Shown here one piece after another: positions 51,249 through 59,781 of a DNA stretch of 64,000 bases. The stretch comes from MED-G78 sp964546275 (GTDB lineage Bacteria > Pseudomonadota > Gammaproteobacteria > Magnimaribacterales > D2472): NCBI GenBank assembly GCA_964546275.1, contig CAZJJG010000001.1, forward strand, positions 1 through 64,000. The letters run 5' to 3'. Position 1 is the stretch's first letter. Every line of letters starts with the position of its first letter. Made by a program: the position numbers and the translations under genes. The notes beneath the pieces were generated by a model. That model was not told the origin of the DNA. It did no database searches and saw nothing but the letters and a program-made list of their open reading frames with translations.

Positions 51249-52553
51249 TTAGACTTTATATTTATATTGCTTAATAAGAAGCGCAGCAAGGCTGTAACAA
51301 ATTATTGGAATAAATATGTATAAATTCCATAATAAATCTAAACTTTCACTTGTATTATTTAAACCTAACACTGGATCAAAAACTGAAAAGAGTCCAAGTA
51401 TTAAGTAAGGAATTGACGCAGCAAATGCATTACCAAATTTTAAAAATAATGTAAAAAATGAGTACATTGAAGCTGATCTATCTTGTCCATAAAACTCTTT
51501 ATCTTGTTTTGCTAAGTCAGCAACCATAGCTACTATTAGTGGATTAACTCCTGCATATGCAACGCCAATGCTAACAAATGCAATAGATGATCCAATAAGC
51601 ATATATTGTGGATTATCTATTAAGTAATACTCCCAACCTAAATAAGCAATAAATGACATGATTGCGACATACACAGAGCATATAAAGGCAGCTTCATGTT
51701 TAGATTTTCTTAAGGCTAGCTTTCTCCAAATCTGTAAACCGCAAATAGCTGAAAAGAAATATAATAAAATCATTCTTGCACTATATTCAGGCAGATTTAA
51801 AACATAATCTATTACAAATAATGCAGTTGCTCCTTGCGCTCCTTGAGCTAATACAACTAAAACGCCAGCACTAACCACAATCTTTAAATTTTTATTGTAG
51901 AAGAATGCTTTAAAAACTTTAAATGGATGCAAAACCTCTGCCGAGACTTCTTTAGAGTCTGGGACTTTGATAAGAGCAGTTGAAACGATAACCGGCAGAA
52001 GTATCAATACAAAGATACCTATCGCTAATATTTTTGTTTCAATAGGAGCATTAAAATATATTTCAACAAATGCTGGTATAGCTAATACAAATAAACTAAA
52101 GAAAACATTTACAGCTTCTCTTAAAGTTAATAAATTTGTTTTATCATCATATGAAGGAGCTAAAAAAACACTCCATGATAATTGCGTAATCCCACTTAAT
52201 GTAAATCCTGTATACAGCAAAAATAGACTAAAAAAGAAATACCAGCCAGAAGGGTTCGTATTGATTGGGAAATACAATAAGACTGTTGAAACCATTAATA
52301 TTGGGAGTGATAAGGCAATCCAATGTTTATGTTTACCCCATCTTGAGGGATATCTATCGATAAGGGTTCCCATAATAGGATCTGTGAATAGATCTAAAAC
52401 TCGACCTAAGATAAAAATAGAACCTACAGTCGTTAATCCCATTCCTAAATTTGTAGCAAAATATGGAAGAACATATACAACAATTGGCATGGCTGCTGCT
52501 GCTCCACTAAAATTTAGAAGAGCATAAAAAACTTTAGAAGACCTTGAAATCAT
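51249..52553 (-). CDS. GPH-family (MelB-like) sodium:sugar symporter
   Basis: A 434-residue carrier with about 12 membrane spans. The N-terminal GRVLDLFTDPIMGTLIDRY stretch, followed by RWGKHKHWI, carries the aspartates and the RxGKxxxW motif of the glycoside-pentoside-hexuronide family, and LSWSVFLAPSY is typical of it. Imports an oligosaccharide or uronate with Na+ or H+; substrate unknown. First gene of the unit, divergent from Trm112-like, 53 bases apart. Confidence 0.85.
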   Translation of the reverse strand: MISRSSKVFYALLNFSGAAAAMPIVVYVLPYFATNLGMGLTTVGSIFILGRVLDLFTDPIMGTLIDRYPSRWGKHKHWIALSLPILMVSTVLLYFPINTNPSGWYFFFSLFLLYTGFTLSGITQLSWSVFLAPSYDDKTNLLTLREAVNVFFSLFVLAIPAFVEIYFNAPIETKILAIGIFVLILLPVIVSTALIKVPDSKEVSAEVLHPFKVFKAFFYNKNLKIVVSAGVLVVLAQGAQGATALFVIDYVLNLPEYSARMILLYFFSAICGLQIWRKLALRKSKHEAAFICSVYVAIMSFIAYLGWEYYLIDNPQYMLIGSSIAFVSIGVAYAGVNPLIVAMVADLAKQDKEFYGQDRSASMYSFFTLFLKFGNAFAASIPYLILGLFSVFDPVLGLNNTSESLDLLWNLYIFIPIICYSLAALLIKQYKYKV

Positions 52554-52606
52554 CGAACAACCATAACATAACTTTTATAAATTCATGTCTAATGTATAAT
52601 CAAAAA

Positions 52607-52780
52607 ATGAGTACATTTGATACCAAAATTTTAGAAGTTTTAGTTTGTCCAAAAACTAAAAAACCTCTTACATACAATAAAGAAACTCAAGAATTAATTA
52701 ATGAAGATAATTCTTTAGCCTATCCTATTAAAGATGACATTCCTGTTATGTTGATAGAAGAAGCTAGAACTATTTCGTAA
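52607..52780 (+). CDS. Trm112/YcaR-like zinc-binding protein
   Basis: A 57-residue protein starting STFDTKILEVLVCPKTKKPL, with SLAYPIKDDIPVML at the end, which are the Trm112p-like motifs. A longer reading frame begins at 52544, but the family start is ATG 52607. Relatives activate methyltransferases or sit beside kdsB; here that context is missing. Only one cysteine is present. Confidence 0.85.
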   Translation: MSTFDTKILEVLVCPKTKKPLTYNKETQELINEDNSLAYPIKDDIPVMLIEEARTIS

Positions 52781-52807
52781 AGATTAAGAATAAACTATTT
52801 AATACAA

Positions 52808-52884
52808 GCGCCCGTAGCTCAGCTGGATAGAGTACTTGGCTACGAACCAAGGGGTCGGGAGTTCGAATCTCTCCGGGCGCGCCA
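52808..52884 (+). tRNA. tRNA-Arg (anticodon ACG)
   Basis: A 77-nt cloverleaf: acceptor GCGCCCG (52808-52814) pairs with CGGGCGC (52874-52880); the D arm contains AGCTCAGCTGGATAGAG; anticodon stem CTTGG/CCAAG holds loop CTACGAA with anticodon ACG at 52842-52844; the T arm has GTTCGAATC. CCA is encoded (52882-52884). It closely resembles E. coli tRNA-Arg(ACG), whose first anticodon base is converted to inosine. It stands 27 bases after the Trm112-like gene. Confidence 0.97.
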
Positions 52885-52906
52885 CTTAAACATTTAAAAC
52901 GTCTAA

Positions 52907-53320
52907 TTATGCTTCCTTGTTGGGATTCCAAATTGTTAAGTTTTTAGTCTTAATTCTGTTGACTACTAGCTTATATCGAGATTGTTCTGCTTTCCATTCT
53001 TCCAACCATTTAGCTCCATCACGTTCTGCATCAACAAAGATTGCATTAGTAAATGCTAACGGGATTAGTATTGCGGTATGTATAACAATGCTAGCAACAG
53101 TATTGTATCCAAATAAGCCTAGATAGTTTGCTGCTATAAAACCAAAGAATACACTCCAAATAGTAAATAAAACTAACATAAAATAAGTTTGTAGACTTGG
53201 GTCTGGTATATGTTTTAGTGGATTGTATTTAACATCCATTACTCTTCTCCAACCATTAACAAGTGACATTACTGTTCTTCTAAAAAGACTAGGTTTCTTC
53301 ATTATTGGTTTAATACTCAT
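52907..53320 (-). CDS. Two-span inner-membrane protein of unknown function
   Basis: A 137-residue basic protein (MSIKPIMKKPSLFRR) with two predicted membrane spans at about residues 46-68 and 78-95 and a charged C-terminal tail (DAERDGAKWLEEWKAEQ). Family not recognised. Good ribosome site (TAGGAGAAAAAATG). A 31-codon ORF ends just before it on the same strand, at 53329. Confidence 0.65.
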   Translation of the reverse strand: MSIKPIMKKPSLFRRTVMSLVNGWRRVMDVKYNPLKHIPDPSLQTYFMLVLFTIWSVFFGFIAANYLGLFGYNTVASIVIHTAILIPLAFTNAIFVDAERDGAKWLEEWKAEQSRYKLVVNRIKTKNLTIWNPNKEA

Positions 53321-53328
53321 TTTTTCTC

Positions 53329-53424
53329 CTATTCAACATTATTTCGTATGTATTCTTTTAGAACATGCATACCATATGATAGCCATGTTACAACTATTAA
53401 ACTCCAAAACAACATTTTTATCAT
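53329..53424 (-). CDS. Candidate small single-span membrane protein (31 aa)
   Basis: ATG at 53424 to TAG at 53329 encodes a 31-residue peptide with a hydrophobic core (MLFWSLIVVTWLSYGM) and a charged tail (KEYIRNN). It ends 8 bases before the ATG of the two-span membrane protein, and AGGA stands 11 bases before its own start. Size and hydropathy fit small membrane proteins, but with no homologue known it could be a chance ORF or a leader peptide. Confidence 0.4.
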   Translation of the reverse strand: MIKMLFWSLIVVTWLSYGMHVLKEYIRNNVE

Positions 53425-53516
53425 AGATTCTTATTCCTTAACGTCCAAGAAGTAGATACGACCTTTTTTTTCAATCATATTCACAAAGGATTTATTTTTT
53501 TAACTTCGTATCAAAA

Positions 53517-55379
53517 TTAACTCAGCGAATCTAACTCTGAAACCTTATCAAGCCATTGCTGATCTACAACTTCTACTTCATTTGATAGCTCTAACTGATT
53601 TCTGATTAGATCTTGCAGATTATCTTTTAAGTCATCTGTATAAAGTTCTGGATCAGCTAATTTTAAATTTGCTTCAGCTAGTTTATTATTTAATCTTAAT
53701 AATCTTTTTTCTAGTTTAGAAATTTCAATATTAAGATTTTTAATTATCTTGGTATTATCTTTAGCTTCAAAGGGTTTTTTATTGTTATTTTTTGAAACTT
53801 TAATTTTTACTGATTTAATGTCTAATATATAATTTTTATAATCATCGAGATCTCCATCAAAAATTTCCAATGCACCTTTATCAACTAGATAAAACGAATC
53901 AACAGAACTGCTTAATAAATGTCTATCATGTGAAATAAGTAGAATTGCACCCTTGAATGTTTGCAATGCTATAGTTAAAGCATGCCTCATCTCCATATCC
54001 AAATGGTTTGTGGGCTCATCCATCAAAAGGATATTAGGTTTTTGATATGCAATAATTGCAAAAGCTAGCCTAGCTTTTTCACCGCCCGAAAAGAGCTTAA
54101 TAGTATCTTTAACTTTATCACCCCTAAAATCAAAGCCGCCTAAATAAGTCCTAATCTGTTTCTCGGTTTTAGATTCATCTAAGCGTTGAATGTGTTGAAA
54201 TGCAGATATTGTAAGATCTAAATCATCAACTTGATGTTGTGAAAAATAACCCACTTTAAAATTGCCACCTACTTTTCTTTCTCCATCAATAACTTTTAAA
54301 TTACCCACTATGCTCTTAATAAGAGTAGATTTACCAGCACCGTTTGGCCCTAATAGACCGATTCGGTCTCCGGGACAAATTGTAATATTAATATTTGATA
54401 ATATTGGTTCTTCATATCCAAGAAATGAATTTTCTAATGTGACTAGTGGATTTGATATTTTTTCAGTCTCTGGAATAGTAAAGCTAAAAGGTGAGTCAAT
54501 ATGAGCCGGAGCTATCAGCTCCATTTTCTCTAAAGCCTTAACTCTGCTTTGTGCTTGCCTAGCCTTAGTTGCTTTTGCTTTAAAACGATTAATAAAGCTC
54601 TGCATATGAGCAACTTGCTTTTGCTGCTTTATAAAATTACTTTGAATTTCAGCCATTCTTTCAGCTCTAATAATTTCAAATTGTGAATAATTGCCAGGAT
54701 AAAGTTCTATAGTTTTACGATAAAGATGGGCAATTGAAGTAACGCAATCATCCAGAAACTCTCTATCATGAGAAATAAGAATTAAGGCTCCTTTAAATGA
54801 CTTGATCCAATTAGCTAACCATAAAATAGCATCAAGATCTAAGTGATTAGTTGGCTCATCAAGTAACATCAGATCCGAAGGCTGCATTAATGTTTTTGCT
54901 AAATTAAGCCTTACGCGCCAACCTCCTGAGAAATCATTTAAAGGCTTACTAAAATCATCAGCCTGAAAGCCTAAACCAACCATTAATTGTTCTGCTTTAG
55001 ATTTTGCAGAATAACCATCTAGAGATGTGTAAGTTTCATATAACTCACCAAGTATTTCAAATTGTTCATTTTTTTCTGCTTGAGCAATTTCTTCTTGAAT
55101 TTCTATAAGCCTATGATCCCCTGATAAAACATAATCTAAAGCAATTTCATCAGATCCAGGAACTTCTTGAGCTAGATAAGATATTCTTAGGCTTGAGGGG
55201 TAACTTAAAGAGCTACTATCAACTTCCATTTCTCTGGTAATAACTTTAAACAGACTTGTTTTACCAGTGCCGTTTGCGCCAACTAATCCAACTTTTTGTT
55301 GTTGATGAATAGTCAAAGAGACATCATCAAATAATGTGATGCCACCGAGAACTAGTTCTAAATTATTAAATGAAATCAT
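53517..55379 (-). CDS. yheS: ABC-F ATPase, YheS type
   Basis: A 620-residue protein with two ATPase domains: first GLVGANGTGKTS (Walker A), FSGGWRVRLNLAK signature, LLLDEPTNHLDLDAILW; second GLLGPNGAGKST, LFSGGEKARLAFA and LLMDEPTNHLDMEM. The inter-domain linker contains FINRFKAKATKARQAQSRVKALEKM, and a C-terminal coiled coil follows. It has no membrane part; ABC-F proteins act on ribosomes. The frame extends to 55454, but the ATG at 55379 gives MISFNNLELVL, the family start. Behind the flavoprotein by 13 bases. Confidence 0.92.
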   Translation of the reverse strand: MISFNNLELVLGGITLFDDVSLTIHQQQKVGLVGANGTGKTSLFKVITREMEVDSSSLSYPSSLRISYLAQEVPGSDEIALDYVLSGDHRLIEIQEEIAQAEKNEQFEILGELYETYTSLDGYSAKSKAEQLMVGLGFQADDFSKPLNDFSGGWRVRLNLAKTLMQPSDLMLLDEPTNHLDLDAILWLANWIKSFKGALILISHDREFLDDCVTSIAHLYRKTIELYPGNYSQFEIIRAERMAEIQSNFIKQQKQVAHMQSFINRFKAKATKARQAQSRVKALEKMELIAPAHIDSPFSFTIPETEKISNPLVTLENSFLGYEEPILSNINITICPGDRIGLLGPNGAGKSTLIKSIVGNLKVIDGERKVGGNFKVGYFSQHQVDDLDLTISAFQHIQRLDESKTEKQIRTYLGGFDFRGDKVKDTIKLFSGGEKARLAFAIIAYQKPNILLMDEPTNHLDMEMRHALTIALQTFKGAILLISHDRHLLSSSVDSFYLVDKGALEIFDGDLDDYKNYILDIKSVKIKVSKNNNKKPFEAKDNTKIIKNLNIEISKLEKRLLRLNNKLAEANLKLADPELYTDDLKDNLQDLIRNQLELSNEVEVVDQQWLDKVSELDSLS

Positions 55380-55392
55380 TCCTTTAAATTCC

Positions 55393-56622
55393 TTATATTT
55401 CTTGTCCTGCAGTAAATGCAGATGCCCATGCCCATTGAAAATTAAATCCACCAAGATGACCGGTTACATCCAAAACTTCTCCAATAAAATATAGACCATT
55501 TTGATTATTTACTTCCATTGATTGAGAACTAATATGTTTAGTATCAACGCCGCCCATAGTAACTTCTGCAGTTCTATAACCTTCTGTTGATGATGGTTTA
55601 ACTTCCCATTTACTTAATACATTTGATACTTCAGATATTTTTTTATTTGACCACTCTCCAATTGATAGCTGAGCTAGGTCAGACCAAAATAAAACCTCTA
55701 ATTCAGCAACTAATGCCTTAGGCATTAAATTAGTTAATATAGATCTGAGGAGCAATTTTGGGTGCGTTAATTTAAACTGATTTAAAGTATTTTCAATATC
55801 TTTATCAGGAAAGAGATTAATATTAATAAAATCACCCAAGTTCCAATAACTTGAAATTTGAAGAATAGCAGGTCCGCTTAAGCCTCTATGGGTGAATAAT
55901 ATATCCTCTGTAAAACTTTTATTATTTGATGAAACTTCAACTCTATGAGAGACGCCTGATAATCTCTCGCATATTGGTTTCATGAAATCGCTAAACATAA
56001 AAGGCACTAATCCAGCTCTTAATTCTGTAACCTCCAGATCAAACTCTTTAGCAAGCTCATAACCAAAAGAGCTACCTCCAAGAGTTGGAACAGATAGAGC
56101 TCCTGTTGCAACAACTAGTTTATTCGTTATAAGACTTAATTCTGAGGTATGTGTTTTGTCTTCAGTTATACAAAGCAATGAATAAGTATTATCAGCATCG
56201 TCATACTTAACATTACTTGCAGTCGAATTCAGTACTATAGTTATATTGTGTTGAGAGCATTCATCTAAAAGCATATTTACAATATCTTTAGATGAATTTG
56301 TGCAAAATAGCTGACCATGCTTTTTGGTTTCATATTCAATATCATGCTTTTGTACTAGTTTTATAAAATCCTGAGGTGAATATTTACTTAGAGCAGATTT
56401 GCAGAAGTGAATATTATTAGATACAAAATGCTCAGGATTTACCTCATGATTAGTAAAATTACATCTGCCGCCACCTGACATTAGTATTTTTTTACCAACT
56501 TTATTTGATTTTTCAATTACTAGAATCTTATTACCATTTTTTGCAGCTGTAATAGCACAAAAAAGCCCTGCAGCTCCAGCGCCTAAAATAATTGCATCAT
56601 ATGATTTATCAGGGTTTGTCAT
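55393..56622 (-). CDS. FAD-dependent oxidoreductase of the HI0933/YhiN family
   Basis: A 409-residue flavoprotein with DAIILGAGAAGLFCAITAA and the family signature VGKKILMSGGGRCNFTNH; later LTVTFTHRG-like segment (ILFTHRGLSGPAIL), TAEVTMGGV and GLYFIGEVLDVTGHLGGFNFQWAWASA. Substrate unknown. The longer frame to 56757 would overlap rhlE; ATG 56622 fits the family start (TNPDKSYDAIILG) and sits 16 bases after rhlE. Confidence 0.9.
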   Translation of the reverse strand: MTNPDKSYDAIILGAGAAGLFCAITAAKNGNKILVIEKSNKVGKKILMSGGGRCNFTNHEVNPEHFVSNNIHFCKSALSKYSPQDFIKLVQKHDIEYETKKHGQLFCTNSSKDIVNMLLDECSQHNITIVLNSTASNVKYDDADNTYSLLCITEDKTHTSELSLITNKLVVATGALSVPTLGGSSFGYELAKEFDLEVTELRAGLVPFMFSDFMKPICERLSGVSHRVEVSSNNKSFTEDILFTHRGLSGPAILQISSYWNLGDFININLFPDKDIENTLNQFKLTHPKLLLRSILTNLMPKALVAELEVLFWSDLAQLSIGEWSNKKISEVSNVLSKWEVKPSSTEGYRTAEVTMGGVDTKHISSQSMEVNNQNGLYFIGEVLDVTGHLGGFNFQWAWASAFTAGQEI

Positions 56623-56638
56623 AACAACATTGTAAAAA

Positions 56639-57871
56639 CTAACGTCTTCTATTTCTACTTCTACTTCTTTGCTTAAAGCCTCTTTGATTATTAGTCTTCT
56701 TTCTAACATTCTCATGATTAGTGACTGGAATAGAGTGATCAGGCTCAAAACCATCAACAGTTTTGCGCTCTAACGTCTTATTTAAAAGCTTTTCAATATC
56801 TTGCAATAAATTATGCTCATCTGCACTAACCAGGGAGATAGCTCTACCTGAATTACCAGCTCGACCAGTTCTACCTATTCTGTGAACATAATCTTTAGCT
56901 ACGGTTGGAACGTCAAAATTAATAACCTGTTCCATGTTTGGTATATCAATACCTCGAGCTGCTACATCTGTTGCAACTAGTATTCGTGTTTTATTGTTTT
57001 TGAATGATTCAAGGGCCTTCATTCTATTATTCTGGGTTTTATTTCCATGAATAGCAGCAGAATTAATATCAGCTTTAATTAATTGCTTTGTTAATCGATC
57101 AGCTCCATGCTTGGTTCTAGTAAAAACTAGAGCTTGTTTCCAGTTTTCTGTTTCAATAAGCTCAATTAATAATTCAGCTTTTCTGGATTTATCAACAGGA
57201 TGAATATAATGCTCTATATTTGCTGCAGTCTCGTTATCAGATGTAACTGAGATTTCTATAGGGTTGTCTACAATCTCATTTGCTAACTTTCTAAATGAAT
57301 TAGAAAAAGTAGCAGTAAACATTAGATTTTGTCTTTTTGCAGGGAGTAAATTTATAATTTTCTTAATATCATGAATAAAACCCATATCAAGCATTTGATC
57401 AGCTTCATCTAATACAAAAATTTCAACTTGATTAAAATTTACAGATTTTTGATTATATAAATCTAACAACCTTCCAGGTGTGGCTACTAAAATATCAACA
57501 CCTTTTTTCAGTTTAAGTTGTTGGTTATGAATTCTTGCGCCGCCATAAACTGCGGTTGATCTTAAGTCTGTATTCTTTCCATAAGTAACAATATTATCTC
57601 TAACCTGAGCAGCTAATTCTCTAGTAGGAGTTAGTATAAGCGCTCTTACCTGATGACCTTTATGATTATTTTTAGGATGGGAAAGATTATGAAGAATAGG
57701 TAATGTAAAACTTGCGGTCTTCCCTGTTCCAGTTTGAGCAGCAGCCATAATATCGCTACCTTCTAAAATTGCTGGAATAGATTTTTCCTGAATTGGTGTT
57801 GGCTCTTTGTAGCCCTTGTGTGCAAGAGATTTAAGAATTGGTTCAGATAAACCAAGATTACTAAAAGACAT
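56639..57871 (-). CDS. rhlE: DEAD-box RNA helicase RhlE
   Basis: A 410-residue helicase: FSNLGLSEPILKSLAHKGY Q-motif, AAQTGTGKTASFTLPI, PTRELA, VLDEADQMLDMGF, TATFS, and ATDVAARGIDIP, HRIGRTGRAG in the second domain. The tail is basic and arginine-rich (KQRSRSRNRRR), typical of RhlE-like RNA contacts. Likely in an operon with the flavoprotein and yheS. Its 178-base upstream region contains a TATACGTATA palindrome near 57880 and a TTGAT-N4-ATCAA site at 58040-58053. Confidence 0.93.
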   Translation of the reverse strand: MSFSNLGLSEPILKSLAHKGYKEPTPIQEKSIPAILEGSDIMAAAQTGTGKTASFTLPILHNLSHPKNNHKGHQVRALILTPTRELAAQVRDNIVTYGKNTDLRSTAVYGGARIHNQQLKLKKGVDILVATPGRLLDLYNQKSVNFNQVEIFVLDEADQMLDMGFIHDIKKIINLLPAKRQNLMFTATFSNSFRKLANEIVDNPIEISVTSDNETAANIEHYIHPVDKSRKAELLIELIETENWKQALVFTRTKHGADRLTKQLIKADINSAAIHGNKTQNNRMKALESFKNNKTRILVATDVAARGIDIPNMEQVINFDVPTVAKDYVHRIGRTGRAGNSGRAISLVSADEHNLLQDIEKLLNKTLERKTVDGFEPDHSIPVTNHENVRKKTNNQRGFKQRSRSRNRRR

Positions 57872-58049
57872 ATATATACGTATAAATTGTTATGTGCAGG
57901 TTATAGGGATACCTAGATAAGTCAATCTTTATTGATATATAAACATTGATCGATTTGAATGAAGAATTAAAGGTTTAAAGTTCTTTTTATACAACTTTTA
58001 TAATAGATTTACTAAAAAACTACATAACTAAAAAATGCATTGATTTAGA

Positions 58050-59672
58050 TCAATTTGATCTTGATTTATCTCTTATGGATCTAAACTCATTATCCTCATA
58101 CCAGTTAGGCCATGAATCAGAGTTAGCTAGATCTTTAGATATAGTAAAAACAGTATCTACAGTTTGCTCTATAGCTGTTAAATCCCATGATTCTGAGTAT
58201 TCATCAGATGTTTGATGATAGTTATTAGTTGTATAGTCGTATCCTATCCTAAATGCCTCTTCACGACCCCCCTCAACTAAATCAGATCCATTATTTGAAT
58301 AAAGCATTGGGACACCCTTTTTTGCAAAATTAATATGATCTGATCTATAGAAAAAACCTTTTTCCGGTTGTGGATCTGGATTTATATACCTATTTTGACT
58401 AATTAGTTCCTCTTCAAGAAGATCTTCTAACTCTGAAGCACCATATCCAACCACTACCATGTCATTAGTTGCACTTGTTGGCATCATTCCATCAAAATTG
58501 AATCCAGCAACTATTTTATTTAAAGGAATAGGAGAGTTATTTGCAAAGTATTCAGATCCCAATAAGCCAGACTCCTCTAATGTTACTGAAAGAAATAATA
58601 TTGATCTATCTGTATCTATAACAGAATAGCGATTTGATAACTCAATAAGAGCTGCTACACCTGTTGCATTGTCTACAGCTCCATTATAGATATTATCTTT
58701 TAATGTTAAGTTGTTATCTTTACCAAGGTGATCCCAGTGAGCAGTAAATAATATGTATTCATCTGGTCTAGTAGATCCTACTTTAATGGCGGCAATATTA
58801 TGAGATTTAAAATAACTTATCTTGTTATGAATATCTGAATTAAGCTGAAGGCCTCGAAGATTAAAAGGTTTAAAAGTTTTTGTTAATGCTATTTCTTGTA
58901 ATGATTCTAAATTAAAGCCAGTAAATTTAAGGAGATCATTCAACTTATCTTTATGTATCCAGCTTTCAAGCTGAAGCGGTTCAAGTTGATCCGATCCTCT
59001 TTGAAGTGAAAGTTGAGAGCCTGTCCACGAACTCTCTACTACTGACCAAGGATATGATGCTGGATCTTCATCATGAATAATTATTGCTGCTGCTGCTCCC
59101 TGCCTAGCTGCTTCTTCAAACTTATATGTCCAACGTCCATAGTAAGTCATTGATCTACCATTAAAAAGTCTAATTTTTTCTGTAGTAAAACCTGGGTCAT
59201 TAATTAACATGACTACTGTTTTTCCTTTAACATCTATACCGTCGTAGTCATTCCAATTATATTCAGGAGCAACAATTCCATATCCAACAAAAATTAGATC
59301 ACTTGATCGAATTTTTTCATAATCTGAAGTTCTTTTTGTCCAAAAAACAACATCTTTACCAGACACAAGCTTTTCATCAGAGCCTCTAAACGAAATTGAG
59401 AAAAATGAATTAGAATTTTGTTTAATATCAACAGCAGGAACGTCTAAGAAAAATTTCTTATTTATTGGTTTTAAACCATTGTTTTGAAAAGCTTTGGAAA
59501 TAAAATTTTTAGTAAGTTTTCCGCCCTCAGTTCCAGGAGCTCTGCCCTCAAATTCATCTGATGATAATTTTGATATGGAGTCTTTTAAAGTTAATGGAAC
59601 CTCATCTTTAGTTTGGGATGAGCATGAAGCAATTATTATAGATGTTAAAAAAAGATTTAAAAAATTATTCAT
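58050..59672 (-). CDS. M28-family zinc peptidase lipoprotein
   Basis: Lipoprotein signal with IIIASCSS (Cys at about residue 17), then a peptidase domain with metal ligands in FTAHWDHLGKD, VDNATGVAAL, TLEESGLLGSEY and FRSDHINFAKKGVP. A protease-associated insert is formed by about residues 140-270. M28 members release amino acids from peptides (aminopeptidase type). The start follows TTGAGGAG, 109 bases from the divergent M16 gene, so both may share control. Confidence 0.87.
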   Translation of the reverse strand: MNNFLNLFLTSIIIASCSSQTKDEVPLTLKDSISKLSSDEFEGRAPGTEGGKLTKNFISKAFQNNGLKPINKKFFLDVPAVDIKQNSNSFFSISFRGSDEKLVSGKDVVFWTKRTSDYEKIRSSDLIFVGYGIVAPEYNWNDYDGIDVKGKTVVMLINDPGFTTEKIRLFNGRSMTYYGRWTYKFEEAARQGAAAAIIIHDEDPASYPWSVVESSWTGSQLSLQRGSDQLEPLQLESWIHKDKLNDLLKFTGFNLESLQEIALTKTFKPFNLRGLQLNSDIHNKISYFKSHNIAAIKVGSTRPDEYILFTAHWDHLGKDNNLTLKDNIYNGAVDNATGVAALIELSNRYSVIDTDRSILFLSVTLEESGLLGSEYFANNSPIPLNKIVAGFNFDGMMPTSATNDMVVVGYGASELEDLLEEELISQNRYINPDPQPEKGFFYRSDHINFAKKGVPMLYSNNGSDLVEGGREEAFRIGYDYTTNNYHQTSDEYSESWDLTAIEQTVDTVFTISKDLANSDSWPNWYEDNEFRSIRDKSRSN

Positions 59673-59781
59673 AAAAACTCCTCAAAAAGATAAGCAAATT
59701 CTACTTTGCATTGTATATAATTATAAGCTTAAATAGATACACTAAATTTCATCGAAATAAATTTTCATTTGAGGAGTAATA

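Noticed and set aside
51249..51289. Extended CofE start overlapping the transporter gene
   Set aside because: The extra 15 residues do not match the family, and an ATG at 51244 gives the normal start without overlap.
51967..52527. A 186-codon plus-strand open frame
   Set aside because: It lies entirely antisense to the GPH transporter gene, whose membrane spans and family motifs are clear; the antisense protein has no recognisable domain and long antisense frames are expected in AT-rich coding DNA.
55379..55454. Longer YheS N-terminus reaching into the flavoprotein gene
   Set aside because: The extra residues have no family match; the start MISFNNLEL at 55379 does. The same reasoning moved the flavoprotein start from 56757 to 56622.
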